Assembly (NCBI RefSeq): GCF_008120935.1
Contig: NZ_RDBO01000033.1
Location: forward strand, 144,998 to 208,997
Direction: 5' to 3'
Length of the DNA: 64,000 nt
DNA from: Streptomyces sp. sk2.1
GTDB lineage: Bacteria; Actinomycetota; Actinomycetes; Streptomycetales; Streptomycetaceae
Shown: positions 17,532 to 27,383 of the stretch, in pieces
Position numbering within the stretch: the first letter of the stretch is position 1
Layout of the letters: each line of letters starts with the position of its first letter
The notes under the pieces: generated by a model
What the model saw: only the letters and a program-made list of their open reading frames with translations
Told to the model about the DNA's origin: nothing
The model's database searches: none
Made by a program: the position numbers and the translations under genes

Positions 17532-18689
17532 TCAGCGCTTGACGGCGCGCAGGACGACGAACTTCGGGTTGCCCGCGACCGTGGCGCAGTTGCCGAAGAT
17601 GCGGCGGAGTTGGGTGTGGTAGCCGAGGTGCCGGTTGCCGACGACCCAGAGTTCGCCGCCGGGCCGCAGCGCGGTACGGGCCCCGTGGAACATGGTGCGG
17701 GCCGTCGCGTCGGTGGTGGCCTGGTGGGAGTGGAACGGCGGGTTGTTGAGCACCAGGTCCACGCCGGCGGGCGGCATGTCCGCCAGTCCGTCGCCGACCC
17801 TGAACTCGGCCTCGGCGTCCGGGCCGGTGTTGGCCCGGAAGGTCTCCTCGGCGGAGGCGACCGCCTGGTACGACTCGTCGATGAAGGTGACCGACGCCTC
17901 GGGGTTGGCGAGCGCCGCGGCGAGACCGACGACGCCGTTCCCGCAGCCGAGGTCGACGACCCGGTCGGGGCCGCTGCGCGCGGGGAGATGGCCGAGGAAG
18001 AAGCGGGTGCCGATGTCGAGGCGGTCGGCGCAGAAGATGCCCGCGTGGTTGACGACGGTCCGGCCGGAGACCGGGCCGATGCCTTCGGGCAGTTCGTAGC
18101 GGCGGGGCCAGGGGCTGGGGGTCCGGGCCAGGCCGGGGTCCGGGGTGCAGAGGATGAGCCGGGCCTTCCGCACCGCGAGGGAGGTGCGGGTCGGGCCGAT
18201 GATCCGCTCGAAGAGTTCGAGCGTGGAGGTGTGGATCTCGCGGACCATGCCGGTGCCGATGACGACGGTGCCCGCGTGGACGGCCGGCGCGATCCGGTGC
18301 AGCTGGTCCTCCAGGAGCGCGAGGCTCTTCGGCACCCGTACCAGCAGGACGTCGACGCGGTCCGGCGGCGCGTCCCTGGCCGACAGCAGGCGTACGGCGT
18401 CCGCGTCCGCGCCGTTGCGGGCCAGGTTCGCCAGGGTGGCGCGCCGCGCCAGGTAGGAGTCGGTGATCTGTACGGGCCGGTGCTCGGCCAGCACGGTGCT
18501 CAGGGCGCCCCAGCGGTCGCCCACCACGACCACGGTGCCGGACAGGTCGACGGGCTCCGCCCCGTCCTCCCCCTCCAGCCGCCGCAGCAGGTACTCGTCG
18601 GCGGCATCCCAGGCGCGGAACGGGTCGCGCGGGTTCTCGGGGAAGCGGGCCAGTTCGTACCCGGCCCCTGACGTCGTCAAACGGTTCAT
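17532..18689 (-). CDS. rlmG: RlmG-type rRNA (guanine-N2) methyltransferase
   Basis: A 385-residue class I methyltransferase of the RlmG/RsmC type, with a degenerate N-terminal methyltransferase-like half and a catalytic C-terminal half. SAM-binding motif I is VVDLGCGNGVVG (about 232-243) and the catalytic tetrapeptide is NPPF in LVLNNPPFHSH (about 300-310), typical of N2-guanine methylation. RlmG acts on 23S rRNA G1835 in E. coli; the exact target here is inferred. TAGCCT stands nine bases before the ATG and no ribosome binding site is evident, so the leader may be very short. Confidence 0.88.
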   Translation of the reverse strand: MNRLTTSGAGYELARFPENPRDPFRAWDAADEYLLRRLEGEDGAEPVDLSGTVVVVGDRWGALSTVLAEHRPVQITDSYLARRATLANLARNGADADAVRLLSARDAPPDRVDVLLVRVPKSLALLEDQLHRIAPAVHAGTVVIGTGMVREIHTSTLELFERIIGPTRTSLAVRKARLILCTPDPGLARTPSPWPRRYELPEGIGPVSGRTVVNHAGIFCADRLDIGTRFFLGHLPARSGPDRVVDLGCGNGVVGLAAALANPEASVTFIDESYQAVASAEETFRANTGPDAEAEFRVGDGLADMPPAGVDLVLNNPPFHSHQATTDATARTMFHGARTALRPGGELWVVGNRHLGYHTQLRRIFGNCATVAGNPKFVVLRAVKR

Positions 18690-18766
18690 TGTGCACCCAG
18701 GCTAGCCGAGCCGCGGGAAGTGCCCACAACACTCCCCGCGGCCCGGCCGCCGGGCGGACGCTCCCG

Positions 18767-18967
18767 CTACGGCAGCGCCTTGTCGATCGCCGACCGACCC
18801 TCCCGGGCGAGCCTGCGCTCCGCCCACTGGAGGTTCTCCGGAGTGAGGTCCCGCCCGGAGGCGAGCACCAGATCCTCCGCCGACGGATGGTCGCTGCCAC
18901 CCGTGTGCAAGAGGCTGTCGGGGGTCACTCCCCGCGTTGCGGATACGGATTCGGGCTCGTCGCTCAT
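18767..18967 (-). CDS. small hydrophilic protein, unknown function
   Basis: A 66-residue acidic soluble protein (MSDEPESVSATRGVTPD, then GRDLTPENLQWAERRLA). The ATG follows GAGGAGG closely, a very good ribosome binding site, and third-position GC is high. I recognise no domain. It lies upstream of and parallel to the rlmG-type gene, with 77 bases between them. Confidence 0.65.
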   Translation of the reverse strand: MSDEPESVSATRGVTPDSLLHTGGSDHPSAEDLVLASGRDLTPENLQWAERRLAREGRSAIDKALP

Positions 18968-19217
18968 GCCGCCTCCTCGTCCCTTTCGGACATTCTCGCT
19001 CCGCGCCCGACGCGCCGCATCCGAGACCCATGCACCTTTTTCCGACACGGAGGCCGGATCATCACTTGACCTGCACATGATAGGTACGGAGCGTTCACAC
19101 CATGGTCACGGTGCGTGTGGCACGCTCCCGCTTACCACATAGCACACGATCGCCGCGGCGCCACCCCCACCTAGTGGCGGTGTCGCGGCGCACGTATTTC
19201 CGGAGAGGACACCCCAC

Positions 19218-20042
19218 ATGTCCCGTCGTCACCCTCGCCACCGGCGCACGCTGCTGGCCACCCTCGCCGCCTTCGCGGTGCTCGGCGGCACCGCGGCCGC
19301 CGCACCGGCCGCCACGACCCAGGACGCGCCGACCGCCACGACCCCGCTCCGGGTACTCGACGACACGTACTACCAGGACGCGCTCGGCAAGAGCGGGTCC
19401 CAGCTGAAGAGCGCGCTGCACGAGATCATCAGCGACCAGACCAAGATCTCCTACAGCCAGGTCTGGACCGCCCTCAAGGACACCGACCAGGACCCCTCCA
19501 ACAGCTCGAACGTGATCGAGCTCTACACCGGCCGCTCCATTTCCAAGAACTCCAACGGCGGCTCGGTCGGGAACTGGAACCGTGAGCACGTCTGGGCCAA
19601 GTCCCACGGCGACTTCGGCACCGCCACCGGCCCCGGCACCGACATCCACCACCTGCGCCCGGAGGACGTCACCGTCAACTCGATCCGCGGCAACAAGGAC
19701 TTCGACAACGGCGGCAGCTCGGTCAGCGGCGCCCCGGGCAACTACACCGACAGCGACTCCTTCGAGCCGCGCGACGCGGTCAAGGGCGACGTGGCCCGCA
19801 TGATCCTCTACATGGCCGTGCGCTACGAGGGCACCGACGGCTTCCCCGACCTGGAGCCCAACGACCGGGTGTCCAACGGTTCCGCCCCGAACATCGGCCG
19901 GCTGTCGGTGCTGAAGGCGTGGAGCCAGGAGGACCCGCCGGACAGCTTCGAGAAGCGTCGCAACGACGTCATATTCGACCAGTACCAGCACAACCGGAAC
20001 CCGTTCATCGACCACCCCGAGTGGGTCGAGTCCATCTGGTAG
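19218..20042 (+). CDS. secreted endonuclease I family nuclease
   Basis: A 274-residue exported protein. The signal peptide has a basic start, a hydrophobic core and probable cleavage after AAAPA near residue 35. The catalytic domain carries the EndA/EndoI signature NWNREHVWAKSHG (about residues 120-132) and DIHHLRP (about 143-149), with His as general base and Asn/His ligands for Mg2+. It should degrade extracellular DNA and possibly RNA. No ribosome binding site better than GGAGAGGA, about 10 bases upstream, is needed. Single gene with its own terminator. Confidence 0.92.
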   Translation: MSRRHPRHRRTLLATLAAFAVLGGTAAAAPAATTQDAPTATTPLRVLDDTYYQDALGKSGSQLKSALHEIISDQTKISYSQVWTALKDTDQDPSNSSNVIELYTGRSISKNSNGGSVGNWNREHVWAKSHGDFGTATGPGTDIHHLRPEDVTVNSIRGNKDFDNGGSSVSGAPGNYTDSDSFEPRDAVKGDVARMILYMAVRYEGTDGFPDLEPNDRVSNGSAPNIGRLSVLKAWSQEDPPDSFEKRRNDVIFDQYQHNRNPFIDHPEWVESIW

Positions 20043-20051
20043 CCGGTGGCG

Positions 20052-20079
20052 CGCCGGGACGCCTCGCGGCGTCCCGGCG
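20052..20079 (+). terminator. terminator after the secreted nuclease
   Basis: A perfect 12-base-pair stem (CGCCGGGACGCC / GGCGTCCCGGCG) with loop TCGC, 10 bases after the stop. No T-tract. Confidence 0.8.
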
Positions 20080-20202
20080 ACCGCCCGGCGCGGTGTGCGG
20101 CAGGCGTGCGGGCCCCCTCGGGCGCTGGGACACTGGAGAGGGTCCCGGCCGGACCCCGTGCCGAACCCCGGGGCGGGTGCCGGGGAGAGGGGTGACCGCA
20201 CC

Positions 20203-20508
20203 ATGTCGCATGGATCCGGCGCCGGACGGCACCGGCAGTACGAGCACATCAAGGAGAGCGCGCAGGAGCGCGGGGTCGGCGAGGAGCGGGCCGAGGGGAT
20301 CGCGGCCCGTACCGCGGGCGGGGACCACTTCCGCACGGGCCCGGTGAGGACCGTGCGCCGCGCGTCCGCCGCGGCCCCGTCGTCCGTACCGCACGACAGC
20401 GCCGAAGCCCCCACCCGCGACCAGCTCTACGAAGAGGCACGGCGGAAGAACGTCCACGGGCGGTCGACCATGACCAAGGCCGAGCTGGCCCGGGCGGTCG
20501 GCCGCTGA
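20203..20508 (+). CDS. plasmid-stabilisation-like small protein with SAP/Rho-N-like end
   Basis: A 101-residue hydrophilic protein. Its last 32 residues (TRDQLYEEARRKNVHGRST, then MTKAELARAVGR) resemble the helix-extended-helix of SAP or Rho N-terminal motifs, which bind nucleic acid. The N-terminal half (YEHIKESAQERG) matches small Streptomyces proteins annotated as plasmid stabilisation proteins, although a plasmid role is not shown here. GAGAGGGG lies about ten bases before the ATG. It converges on the phosphoketolase gene. Confidence 0.75.
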   Translation: MSHGSGAGRHRQYEHIKESAQERGVGEERAEGIAARTAGGDHFRTGPVRTVRRASAAAPSSVPHDSAEAPTRDQLYEEARRKNVHGRSTMTKAELARAVGR

Positions 20509-20536
20509 GCGCCTTTCGCACGGGACCGGGACGGAC

Positions 20537-22924
20537 TCAGCCGCCCCAGGTCCAGTCGGCCACCTCGGGCAGGTCCGTGCCGTGTTCCCGGATCCAGGCG
20601 TGGTGGCGGGTGCGGACGTCCGCCATCGCCTGGCGCACGGCCGCGGCGCGGACCCCGAGGCCGGGCACCCGGTCGATGACGTCCATGACCAGCCGGTAGC
20701 GGTCCAGGTCGTTGCGGACCACCATGTCGAAGGGCGTCGTGGTGGTGCCCTCCTCCTTGTAGCCCCGCACGTGCAGGCCGGCGTGGCCCGCGCGGCGGTA
20801 GGCGAGCCGGTGGATCAGCCACGGGTAGCCGTGGTAGGCGAAGATCACCGGGGCGTTCCGGGTGAACAGGGCGTCGTACTCGGCGTCCGGCATGCCGTGC
20901 GGGTGCTCCTCGCGGGGCATCAGCCGCGCCATGTCGACGACGTTGACCACCCGTACGGCCAGTTCCGGCAGATGCCCGCGCAGCAGGTCCGCCGCGGCCA
21001 GGGTCTCCAGCGTGGGCACGTCCCCGGCGCAGGCGAGCACCACGTCGGGTTCGCGGCTGCCGTCCTCCGTCCCGGCCCACTCCCACACCCCGGCGCCGCG
21101 GGCGCAGTGCGCGCGGGCCTGGTCCATCGTGAGCCAGTCGAAGGACGGTTGCTTGCCGGCCACGATCACGTTGACGTGGTCGCGGCTGCGCAGCGCGTGG
21201 TCGGTGACCGAGAGCAGTGTGTTGGTGTCCGGGGGCAGGTAGACCCGCACGACTTCGGGGCTCTTGTTGAGGACGTGGTCGACGAAGCCCGGGTCCTGGT
21301 GGGAGAAGCCGTTGTGGTCCTGCCGCCAGACGTGGGAGGTGAGCAGGTAGTTGAGCGAGGCGACGGGGCGGCGCCAGGCCAGCCTGCGGGCGGTCCTGAG
21401 CCATTTGATGTGCTGGTTGACCATCGAGTCGACGATGTGGGCGAACGCCTCGTAGCAGGAGAAGAGGCCGTGCCGGCCGGTGAGGAGGTAGCCCTCCAGC
21501 CAGCCCTGGCACAGGTGCTCGGAGAGCACCTCCATGACACGGCCGTCGTGGGAGAGGTTCTCGTCGGTGGGCAGGATGCGTTCCTGCCAGTTCTTGGCGG
21601 TGGCCCCGTAGAGGGCGCCGAGCCGGTTCGACGCGGTTTCGTCGGGGCCGACGACCCGGAAGTCGCGGCGTTCGGCGGTGGCGGCCATGACGGCCTCCAG
21701 CAGACCGCCGAGCACCCGGGTCGGCTCGTGGAACGCGATGCCCGGGGCCCGGACCTCGACGGCGTGGTCGTCCAGCGGCGGGAGGGGCAGTTCTCGCAGC
21801 AGCAGGCCGCCGTTGGCGTACGGGGTCGAGCCGAGCCGGGCGTCGCCCTCGGGCACGCAGTCGAGCACCTGGGGGCGGGGCCGTCCGGACGCGTCGAAGA
21901 GTTCCTCGGGCCGGTAGGAGCGCAGCCACTCCTCCAGCTGCCGCAGGTGGTCCGGGTCGTCCCGGACCCCGGACAGCGGGACCTGATGGGCGCGCCAGGT
22001 GCCTTCGACGGGCACTCCGTCGACCTCGGCCGGGCCGGTCCAGCCCTTGGGGGTGCGCAGCACGATCATCGGCCAGTGCGGACGCCGGGTGTCGCCGCCG
22101 TCGCGGGCGGCTGCCTGTATCTCCCGGACGCGGTCGACGGCCAGGTCCGTCGCGGCGGCCATCGCCCGGTGGACGTTGAACGGTTCGTCGCCGCCGACGT
22201 ACAGGGGATCGTGCCCGTAGCCGCGCAGCAGCGCGTCGAGTTCGGTCTCCGGGAGGCGGGCGAGCAGGGTCGGGTTGGCGATCTTGTAGCCGTTGAGGTG
22301 GAGGATCGGGAGGACCGCCCCGTCGTGCACCGGGTCGAGGAACTTGTTGGAGTGCCAGGACGCGGCGAGCGGCCCGGTCTCGGCCTCGCCGTCGCCGACG
22401 ACGCAGGCGACGAGCAGGTCCGGGTGGTCGAGGGCGGCGCCGTAGGCGTGGGTGAGGGCGTAGCCGAGTTCGCCGCCCTCGTGGATGGAGCCGGGGGTCT
22501 CCGGCGCCACGTGGCTGGGCACGCCGCCGGGGAAGGAGAACTGCCGGAACAGCCGTCGCATGCCTTCGGTGTCGCGTCCGACGTCGGGGTACGTCTGCGC
22601 GTAGCTGCCCTCCAGCCAGGAGTTGGCCAGGACGGCGGGTCCGCCGTGGCCGGGGCCCCAGACGCAGAGGCAGCGCAGGCCGCGGGACTTGATGGCACGG
22701 TTGAGGTGGGTGTGGACCAGGTTCAGTCCGGGTGAGGTGCCCCAGTGGCCGAGCAGCCGCGGCTTGATGTCCTCCCGGGCGAGCGGCCGGGTGAGGAGGG
22801 GGTTGTCCATCAGGTAGATCTGGCCGACGGTCAGGTAGTTGGCGGCCCGCCAGTGCGCGTCGAGTGCCGCGATCTCCTCGTCGGACGGGCCGGGTATGTG
22901 GGCCGGACCGGCGTCGTCGCTCAT
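20537..22924 (-). CDS. xfp: xylulose-5-P/fructose-6-P phosphoketolase
   Basis: A 795-residue thiamine diphosphate enzyme, the normal length for the family. It cleaves xylulose 5-phosphate (and usually fructose 6-phosphate) with phosphate to give acetyl phosphate. Conserved blocks include [10 protein letters not shown] (about residue 62), GPGHGGPA (about 94), the ThDP motif around [11 protein letters not shown] (about 174-184), HLNGYKI, and SYEAF / [15 protein letters not shown] in the pyrimidine domain. Its ATG overlaps the stop of the aldehyde dehydrogenase by four bases, so the two are co-translated. The pair may channel pentose or hexose phosphates to C2 units. Confidence 0.96.
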   Translation of the reverse strand: MSDDAGPAHIPGPSDEEIAALDAHWRAANYLTVGQIYLMDNPLLTRPLAREDIKPRLLGHWGTSPGLNLVHTHLNRAIKSRGLRCLCVWGPGHGGPAVLANSWLEGSYAQTYPDVGRDTEGMRRLFRQFSFPGGVPSHVAPETPGSIHEGGELGYALTHAYGAALDHPDLLVACVVGDGEAETGPLAASWHSNKFLDPVHDGAVLPILHLNGYKIANPTLLARLPETELDALLRGYGHDPLYVGGDEPFNVHRAMAAATDLAVDRVREIQAAARDGGDTRRPHWPMIVLRTPKGWTGPAEVDGVPVEGTWRAHQVPLSGVRDDPDHLRQLEEWLRSYRPEELFDASGRPRPQVLDCVPEGDARLGSTPYANGGLLLRELPLPPLDDHAVEVRAPGIAFHEPTRVLGGLLEAVMAATAERRDFRVVGPDETASNRLGALYGATAKNWQERILPTDENLSHDGRVMEVLSEHLCQGWLEGYLLTGRHGLFSCYEAFAHIVDSMVNQHIKWLRTARRLAWRRPVASLNYLLTSHVWRQDHNGFSHQDPGFVDHVLNKSPEVVRVYLPPDTNTLLSVTDHALRSRDHVNVIVAGKQPSFDWLTMDQARAHCARGAGVWEWAGTEDGSREPDVVLACAGDVPTLETLAAADLLRGHLPELAVRVVNVVDMARLMPREEHPHGMPDAEYDALFTRNAPVIFAYHGYPWLIHRLAYRRAGHAGLHVRGYKEEGTTTTPFDMVVRNDLDRYRLVMDVIDRVPGLGVRAAAVRQAMADVRTRHHAWIREHGTDLPEVADWTWGG

Positions 22925-24357
22925 GCGGTCTCCCGGAACGTGGTGCCGACGGGGTCGGGGCCGTACCAGACCGTGGTGGCGTTGCAGAATTCGCGGATGC
23001 CGTGACCGGCGAGTTCCCGCCCGTAGCCGGAGTGCTTGACGCCGCCGAAGGGCAGTGCGGGGTGGGACGCCGTCATGCCGTTGAAGAAGACGCCGCCCGC
23101 CTGCAGGTCGCGCACGCAGCGGCGGGCCTCCTCCGGATTCCTGGTCCATACGTTGGAACTGAGGCCGAAGGGGGTGTCGTTGGCGAGTTCCACGGCCTCG
23201 TCGAGCCCTTTGACGCGGTAGAGCGTGGCGACGGGACCGAAGGTCTCCTCGTGGTGGATGCGCATGGCGGGGGTGATGCCGGTGAGGACCGTGGGGGCGT
23301 AGAACCAGCCGCCCCTCAGTTCCGGGTCCAGGCGTTCGGGGCGGCCGCCGCCGCACAGCACGTCCGCGCCCTGCCGCACCGCGTCGTCCACCAGCTCCTC
23401 CAGGTCGGCGCGGCCCTGCCGGCTGGCCAGGGGGCCGATGTCGGTGGACTCGTGGAGCGGGTCGCCGACCGTCAGGTCGCGCATGCCGACGGTGAACCGC
23501 TCGGCGAACTCCTCGTACACGTCCGCGTGCACGATGAAGCGCTTGGCGGCGATGCAGGACTGTCCGTTGTTCTGCGCCCTGGCGGTCACCGCGGTACGGG
23601 CGGCCCGGACGACGTCCGCGGACGGCATGACGAGGTACGGGTCGCTGCCGCCCAGTTCCAGGACGGTCCGCTTCACCACGTCACCGGCGATCGAGGCGAC
23701 CGAGCGGCCGGCCGGTTCGCTGCCGGTGAGGGTGGCGGCGGCGACCCGGGGGTCGCGCAGGACCGACTCGACCGCGGCGGACCCCACGAGGAGGGTCTGG
23801 AAGCAGCCCTCGGGGAATCCCGCCCGGCGGAACAGGCCCTCCAGGTACATCGCGGTCTGCGGGACGTTGGAGGCGTGCTTGAGCAGGCCGACGTTCCCGG
23901 CCATCAGCGCGGGGGCGGCGAACCGCACGACCTGCCACAGCGGGAAGTTCCACGGCATCACGGCGAGGACGGCGCCGAGCGGCCGGTAGTGGACGTAGGC
24001 GCGGGAGGCACCGGAGTCCCGCACATCGTCCGGGGAGGGGTGTTCGTCCGCGAGGAGTTCCTCCGCGTGCGCCGCGTACCAGCGCATCGCCCTGGCGCAC
24101 TTGGCGGCCTCCGCACGGGCCGCGGTGACGGGTTTGCCCATCTCGGTGGTCATGGTGCGCGCGATGTCCTGCCGGTCCTCGTCGAGCAGTTCGGCGGCCT
24201 GCTCCATCAGCCGGGCCCGTTCGGCGAATCCGGTGGTCCGGTACTGCCTGAACGCGGTGTCGGCGGCCGCGATCCGGCGTTCGATCTCCGCCTCCCCCAG
24301 CGCGTCGAACGTTCTGAGGGTCTCGCCGTTCGCGGGGTTGACCGTCGCGATGGGCAT
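22921..24357 (-). CDS. NAD(P)+ aldehyde dehydrogenase (succinate-semialdehyde type)
   Basis: A 478-residue ALDH superfamily enzyme. The N-terminal Rossmann motif region PWNFPLWQ (about 147-154), catalytic Glu in LELGGSDPY (about 246-254) and catalytic Cys in [11 protein letters not shown] (about 279-289) are all intact. The sequence most resembles GabD-like succinate-semialdehyde dehydrogenases, but the substrate is unproven. A clear AAGGAGG precedes the ATG. It is first in a two-gene operon with phosphoketolase, an unusual pairing whose logic (for example aldehyde detoxification or C2 metabolism) is inference. Confidence 0.92.
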   Translation of the reverse strand: MPIATVNPANGETLRTFDALGEAEIERRIAAADTAFRQYRTTGFAERARLMEQAAELLDEDRQDIARTMTTEMGKPVTAARAEAAKCARAMRWYAAHAEELLADEHPSPDDVRDSGASRAYVHYRPLGAVLAVMPWNFPLWQVVRFAAPALMAGNVGLLKHASNVPQTAMYLEGLFRRAGFPEGCFQTLLVGSAAVESVLRDPRVAAATLTGSEPAGRSVASIAGDVVKRTVLELGGSDPYLVMPSADVVRAARTAVTARAQNNGQSCIAAKRFIVHADVYEEFAERFTVGMRDLTVGDPLHESTDIGPLASRQGRADLEELVDDAVRQGADVLCGGGRPERLDPELRGGWFYAPTVLTGITPAMRIHHEETFGPVATLYRVKGLDEAVELANDTPFGLSSNVWTRNPEEARRCVRDLQAGGVFFNGMTASHPALPFGGVKHSGYGRELAGHGIREFCNATTVWYGPDPVGTTFRETA

Positions 24358-24543
24358 GGCTGGGTCCTCCTTGCCTGGGTCCTTCGACCGTGCCGTGCCC
24401 CGCGCCGCGCCGCAACGCGGGCCCGGCGGGCGGGTGCCCGGCGGGCGCGGACGGGGCGTGCGGGGTGCGAACCGTCCGCGCCGTCCACGCCGGAGGGGGC
24501 GCTCCGCCGGGTACGGGCCGGCGGGGCGGGTGCGGCGGTCGTC

Positions 24544-25074
24544 TCAGACGAGGGCGGCGTCGGGCTCCCGGGCGGTCGCGGCGCCGGGAACGTCGGCGGT
24601 CGCGGAGCCGGGGACGTCGGCGGTCGCGACGGGCGGGCGGCGGAATTCGCGCACGCCGGGCAGCGGCGACAGCGGCACCAGGTCGATGCCGTTCGGCTCC
24701 TTCGCGTACCGGGTGAACCAGACGACCTTGCCCTCGTCGGTGCGGCAGGTGCCCCAGCTGTCGCTCAGGGCCATGATCCGGCTCAGTCCGCCGCCCCCGG
24801 TGCTGAGCAGCCGCGGCATGCCGGAACCGTTGTCGGCGACGGAGACCGTCAGGTGCCGCCCGGACCAACGGAGTTCGACGACGCAGTTGTTGTCGTCACC
24901 GACGTGCCGGTGGACATTGGTCAGCAGCTCCTCCACGCCGCGGCACACCGGCCGGACATGAAGTTCGAGACTCCAGTGGCGCAGGTGCGCGGCGATTATT
25001 CGCCGCAGCTGGGACACGCGCTCTGCCGAAACCTGGAGTTCGACCAGATAGTGCCGGTCGAGTGGAACGGTCAT
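24544..25074 (-). CDS. RsbW-like ATP-binding regulatory protein
   Basis: A 176-residue protein with a GHKL ATPase domain: N-box VEELLTNVHRHV (about 46-57), G1 box VADNGSGMP (about 79-87) and a GGGGLSRIM G2-like segment. Such proteins in Streptomyces act as anti-sigma factors or serine kinases of antagonists. The C-terminal 40 residues are a low-complexity tail with a duplicated unit (TADVPGSA / TADVPGAA) encoded by a 24-base tandem repeat. GGAG lies eight bases before the ATG. No sigma gene is adjacent, so the partner must be elsewhere. Confidence 0.85.
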   Translation of the reverse strand: MTVPLDRHYLVELQVSAERVSQLRRIIAAHLRHWSLELHVRPVCRGVEELLTNVHRHVGDDNNCVVELRWSGRHLTVSVADNGSGMPRLLSTGGGGLSRIMALSDSWGTCRTDEGKVVWFTRYAKEPNGIDLVPLSPLPGVREFRRPPVATADVPGSATADVPGAATAREPDAALV

Positions 25075-25238
25075 CGTCGAGGCTCCTCACATCGAGGCCC
25101 ACTGGCTTTCGCCCCGTTGAACCAACGACCCCCGAACACGAAGAGTGAGCAGATGTCTCTTCTGGGTCACTGACAGCGTGACCCGGTTGGGCCCGGCGCG
25201 CAACACGAGAGGGTGCCCACCGGTCCCGCCCGGCACGT

Positions 25239-27338
25239 TCACACCAGGTAGGGCAGCAGCTTGTCCGGGGTGAGCGGGAGGTCGCGCAGCCGGATGCCGG
25301 TGGCGTGCCGGACCGCGTTGCCGACGGCCGCCGCGGCGCCGACGATGCCGATCTCGCCGATGCCCTTGCTGCCCATCGGATTGAGGTGCGGGTCGTCCTC
25401 GTCGATCCAGTGCGCCTCGATCTCCGGCACGTCGGCGCTGACCGGCACGTGGTAGGAGGCGAGGTCGCTCTCGGTGAAGTCCCCGAAGACGGGGTCGATG
25501 GCGCTGCCCTCGGTCAGGGCCATGCCGATCCCCATGGTCATGCCGCCGATGAACTGGGAGCGCGCGGTCCGGGGGTTGAGGATGCGTCCGGCGGCGAAGA
25601 CGCCGAGCATCCGGCGCAGCCGCGCCTCCCCGGTGCGGGAGTCGACGGCGACCTCGGCGAAGTGCGCCCCGAAGGCGTGCCGCGCGTACGGGGAGTTCCC
25701 GGCGGTCTCCTGCCGGGTGTCGGCGGTGGCCGTGAGGCCCTGTGCGGGGAGGGGGCCGGGGTGCTCGCCCAGTCGCCGCAGCAGGAGGGTGGCCGCCTTG
25801 TGCACGGCCCAGCCCCAGGAGGCGGTCCCCGCGGAGCCGCCGGCCACCGGGGCGTCGGACAGCTCGCTGCTGCCGATGTCGATCCGCACGTCGTCCATGG
25901 GGGTGTCCAGCACGTCGGCCGCGATCTGCGCGAGCACGGTGCGGGCGCCGGTGCCGATGTCGGTGGCGTTGACCCGGACGTGGTACGAGCCGTCGGGGGC
26001 CGCGTGGACCGAGGCGCCGCAGGGGGCGATGTACACGGGGTAGGTGGCGGCGGCGACGCCCGTGCCGATGAGCAGCGGCCCCTCCTCGCGGACCGCGGGG
26101 CGCGGGTCGCGGTCGTACCAGCCGAAGCGTGCGGCGCCCGCCTCCAGGCAGGCGGTGAGGCCGCGGCTGCTGAACGGCAGGCCGGAGTCGGGTTCGTGCG
26201 CCGGGTCGTTGCGGACGCGCAGTTCGACGGGGTCCATGCCGAGGGCGGAGGCGAGCTCGTCCATGGCGGATTCGAGCGCGTACATGCCGGGGGCCTCGCC
26301 CGGCGCGCGCATCCAGGAGGGGCTCGGCACGTCCAGGGCGGCCACCCGGTGGACGGTGCGGCCGGCCGGGGACCCGTACATGACCCGGGTCGGTACGGCG
26401 GCCTGTTCCACGAACTCCTTGACGGTGGAGGTGTGGGTGAGGGCCTCGTGGTCGATCGCGGTGAGGATGCCGTCGAGCCCGGCGCCGAGCCGGACGCGCT
26501 GCACGGTGGGGGCCCGGTGGCCGACCGCGGCGGCCATCTGGCGGCGGGGCAGGGCGATCTTGACCGGGTGTCCGGTGTGGCGGGCGGCCATGGCGGCGAG
26601 GACGGTCTGCGGGCGCGGGGTGCCCTTGGAGCCGAAGCCGCCGCCGACGTGTTCGGAGACCGCGGTGACCTGCTGCGGCTTCAGCCCGAACACGGCGGCG
26701 AGGGTGTCGCGCACCGTCGTGGAGCCCTGGCTGGAGTCATGGACGGTCAGGTGTCCGTCCGCGTCCCACCACGCCGTCGTGGCGTGCGGCTCCATGGGGT
26801 GGTTGTGCAGGGGGCCGATGGTGTACGTGGCGTCGATCTGCACGGGGGCCGCGCGGAGGGCCCGGTCGGTGTCGCCGCGTTCGCGGACGGCGGGGTAGCC
26901 GCCGTTGACCGTCCGGGGGACGTACAGGCCGGGATGGTCCTCGGTCAGGACGACGTCGTGCCCGGCGGTCTCGTACGTGATCCGCAGCGCCCCGGCCCCG
27001 GCACGGGCGGCCTCGGGGGTGTCGGCCACCACGAGCGCGACGTACCAGCCCCGGTGCGGGACCAGGTCGTTCCGGAGGACGGCGAGGGCGGGGTCGTCGG
27101 GCTCCTCGGTCCGGGGGGCGTTGTCGTGGGTGAGCACGGCGCGTACGCCGGGCAGGGCCAGTGCCTGGTCCGCGTGGACGGCGGTGACCCGGCCGCGGAC
27201 GATCGTGGCGGGGACGGGTCGCCCGTACAGGCAACCGGGCGGAGTGTGCTCGGCGGAGTACCGGGCGGTGCCCGTGACCTTGTCCCGGCCCTCGCGGCGG
27301 ACGACGGGGGTGCCCAGTGGTGACGGGGCCTGGCTCAT
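25239..27338 (-). CDS. yagR: molybdenum hydroxylase large subunit (YagR/PaoC type)
   Basis: A 699-residue molybdopterin-cytosine-dinucleotide-binding subunit of the xanthine dehydrogenase family. VGGGFGSKG (about 212-220) contacts the cofactor. GSKGIGE near the C-terminus (about 667-673) carries the catalytic Glu. The three-gene set with separate FAD and iron-sulfur subunits matches periplasmic aldehyde oxidoreductase PaoABC of E. coli. The substrate here is probably an aldehyde or N-heterocycle (family inference). AGGATCC precedes the ATG. No maturation chaperone (XdhC/PaoD type) is visible nearby. Confidence 0.92.
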   Translation of the reverse strand: MSQAPSPLGTPVVRREGRDKVTGTARYSAEHTPPGCLYGRPVPATIVRGRVTAVHADQALALPGVRAVLTHDNAPRTEEPDDPALAVLRNDLVPHRGWYVALVVADTPEAARAGAGALRITYETAGHDVVLTEDHPGLYVPRTVNGGYPAVRERGDTDRALRAAPVQIDATYTIGPLHNHPMEPHATTAWWDADGHLTVHDSSQGSTTVRDTLAAVFGLKPQQVTAVSEHVGGGFGSKGTPRPQTVLAAMAARHTGHPVKIALPRRQMAAAVGHRAPTVQRVRLGAGLDGILTAIDHEALTHTSTVKEFVEQAAVPTRVMYGSPAGRTVHRVAALDVPSPSWMRAPGEAPGMYALESAMDELASALGMDPVELRVRNDPAHEPDSGLPFSSRGLTACLEAGAARFGWYDRDPRPAVREEGPLLIGTGVAAATYPVYIAPCGASVHAAPDGSYHVRVNATDIGTGARTVLAQIAADVLDTPMDDVRIDIGSSELSDAPVAGGSAGTASWGWAVHKAATLLLRRLGEHPGPLPAQGLTATADTRQETAGNSPYARHAFGAHFAEVAVDSRTGEARLRRMLGVFAAGRILNPRTARSQFIGGMTMGIGMALTEGSAIDPVFGDFTESDLASYHVPVSADVPEIEAHWIDEDDPHLNPMGSKGIGEIGIVGAAAAVGNAVRHATGIRLRDLPLTPDKLLPYLV

Positions 27339-27383
27339 GACGGGATCCTCACCTCTGCGGGTCGGCCGGTGTGGTGCGGTGGT

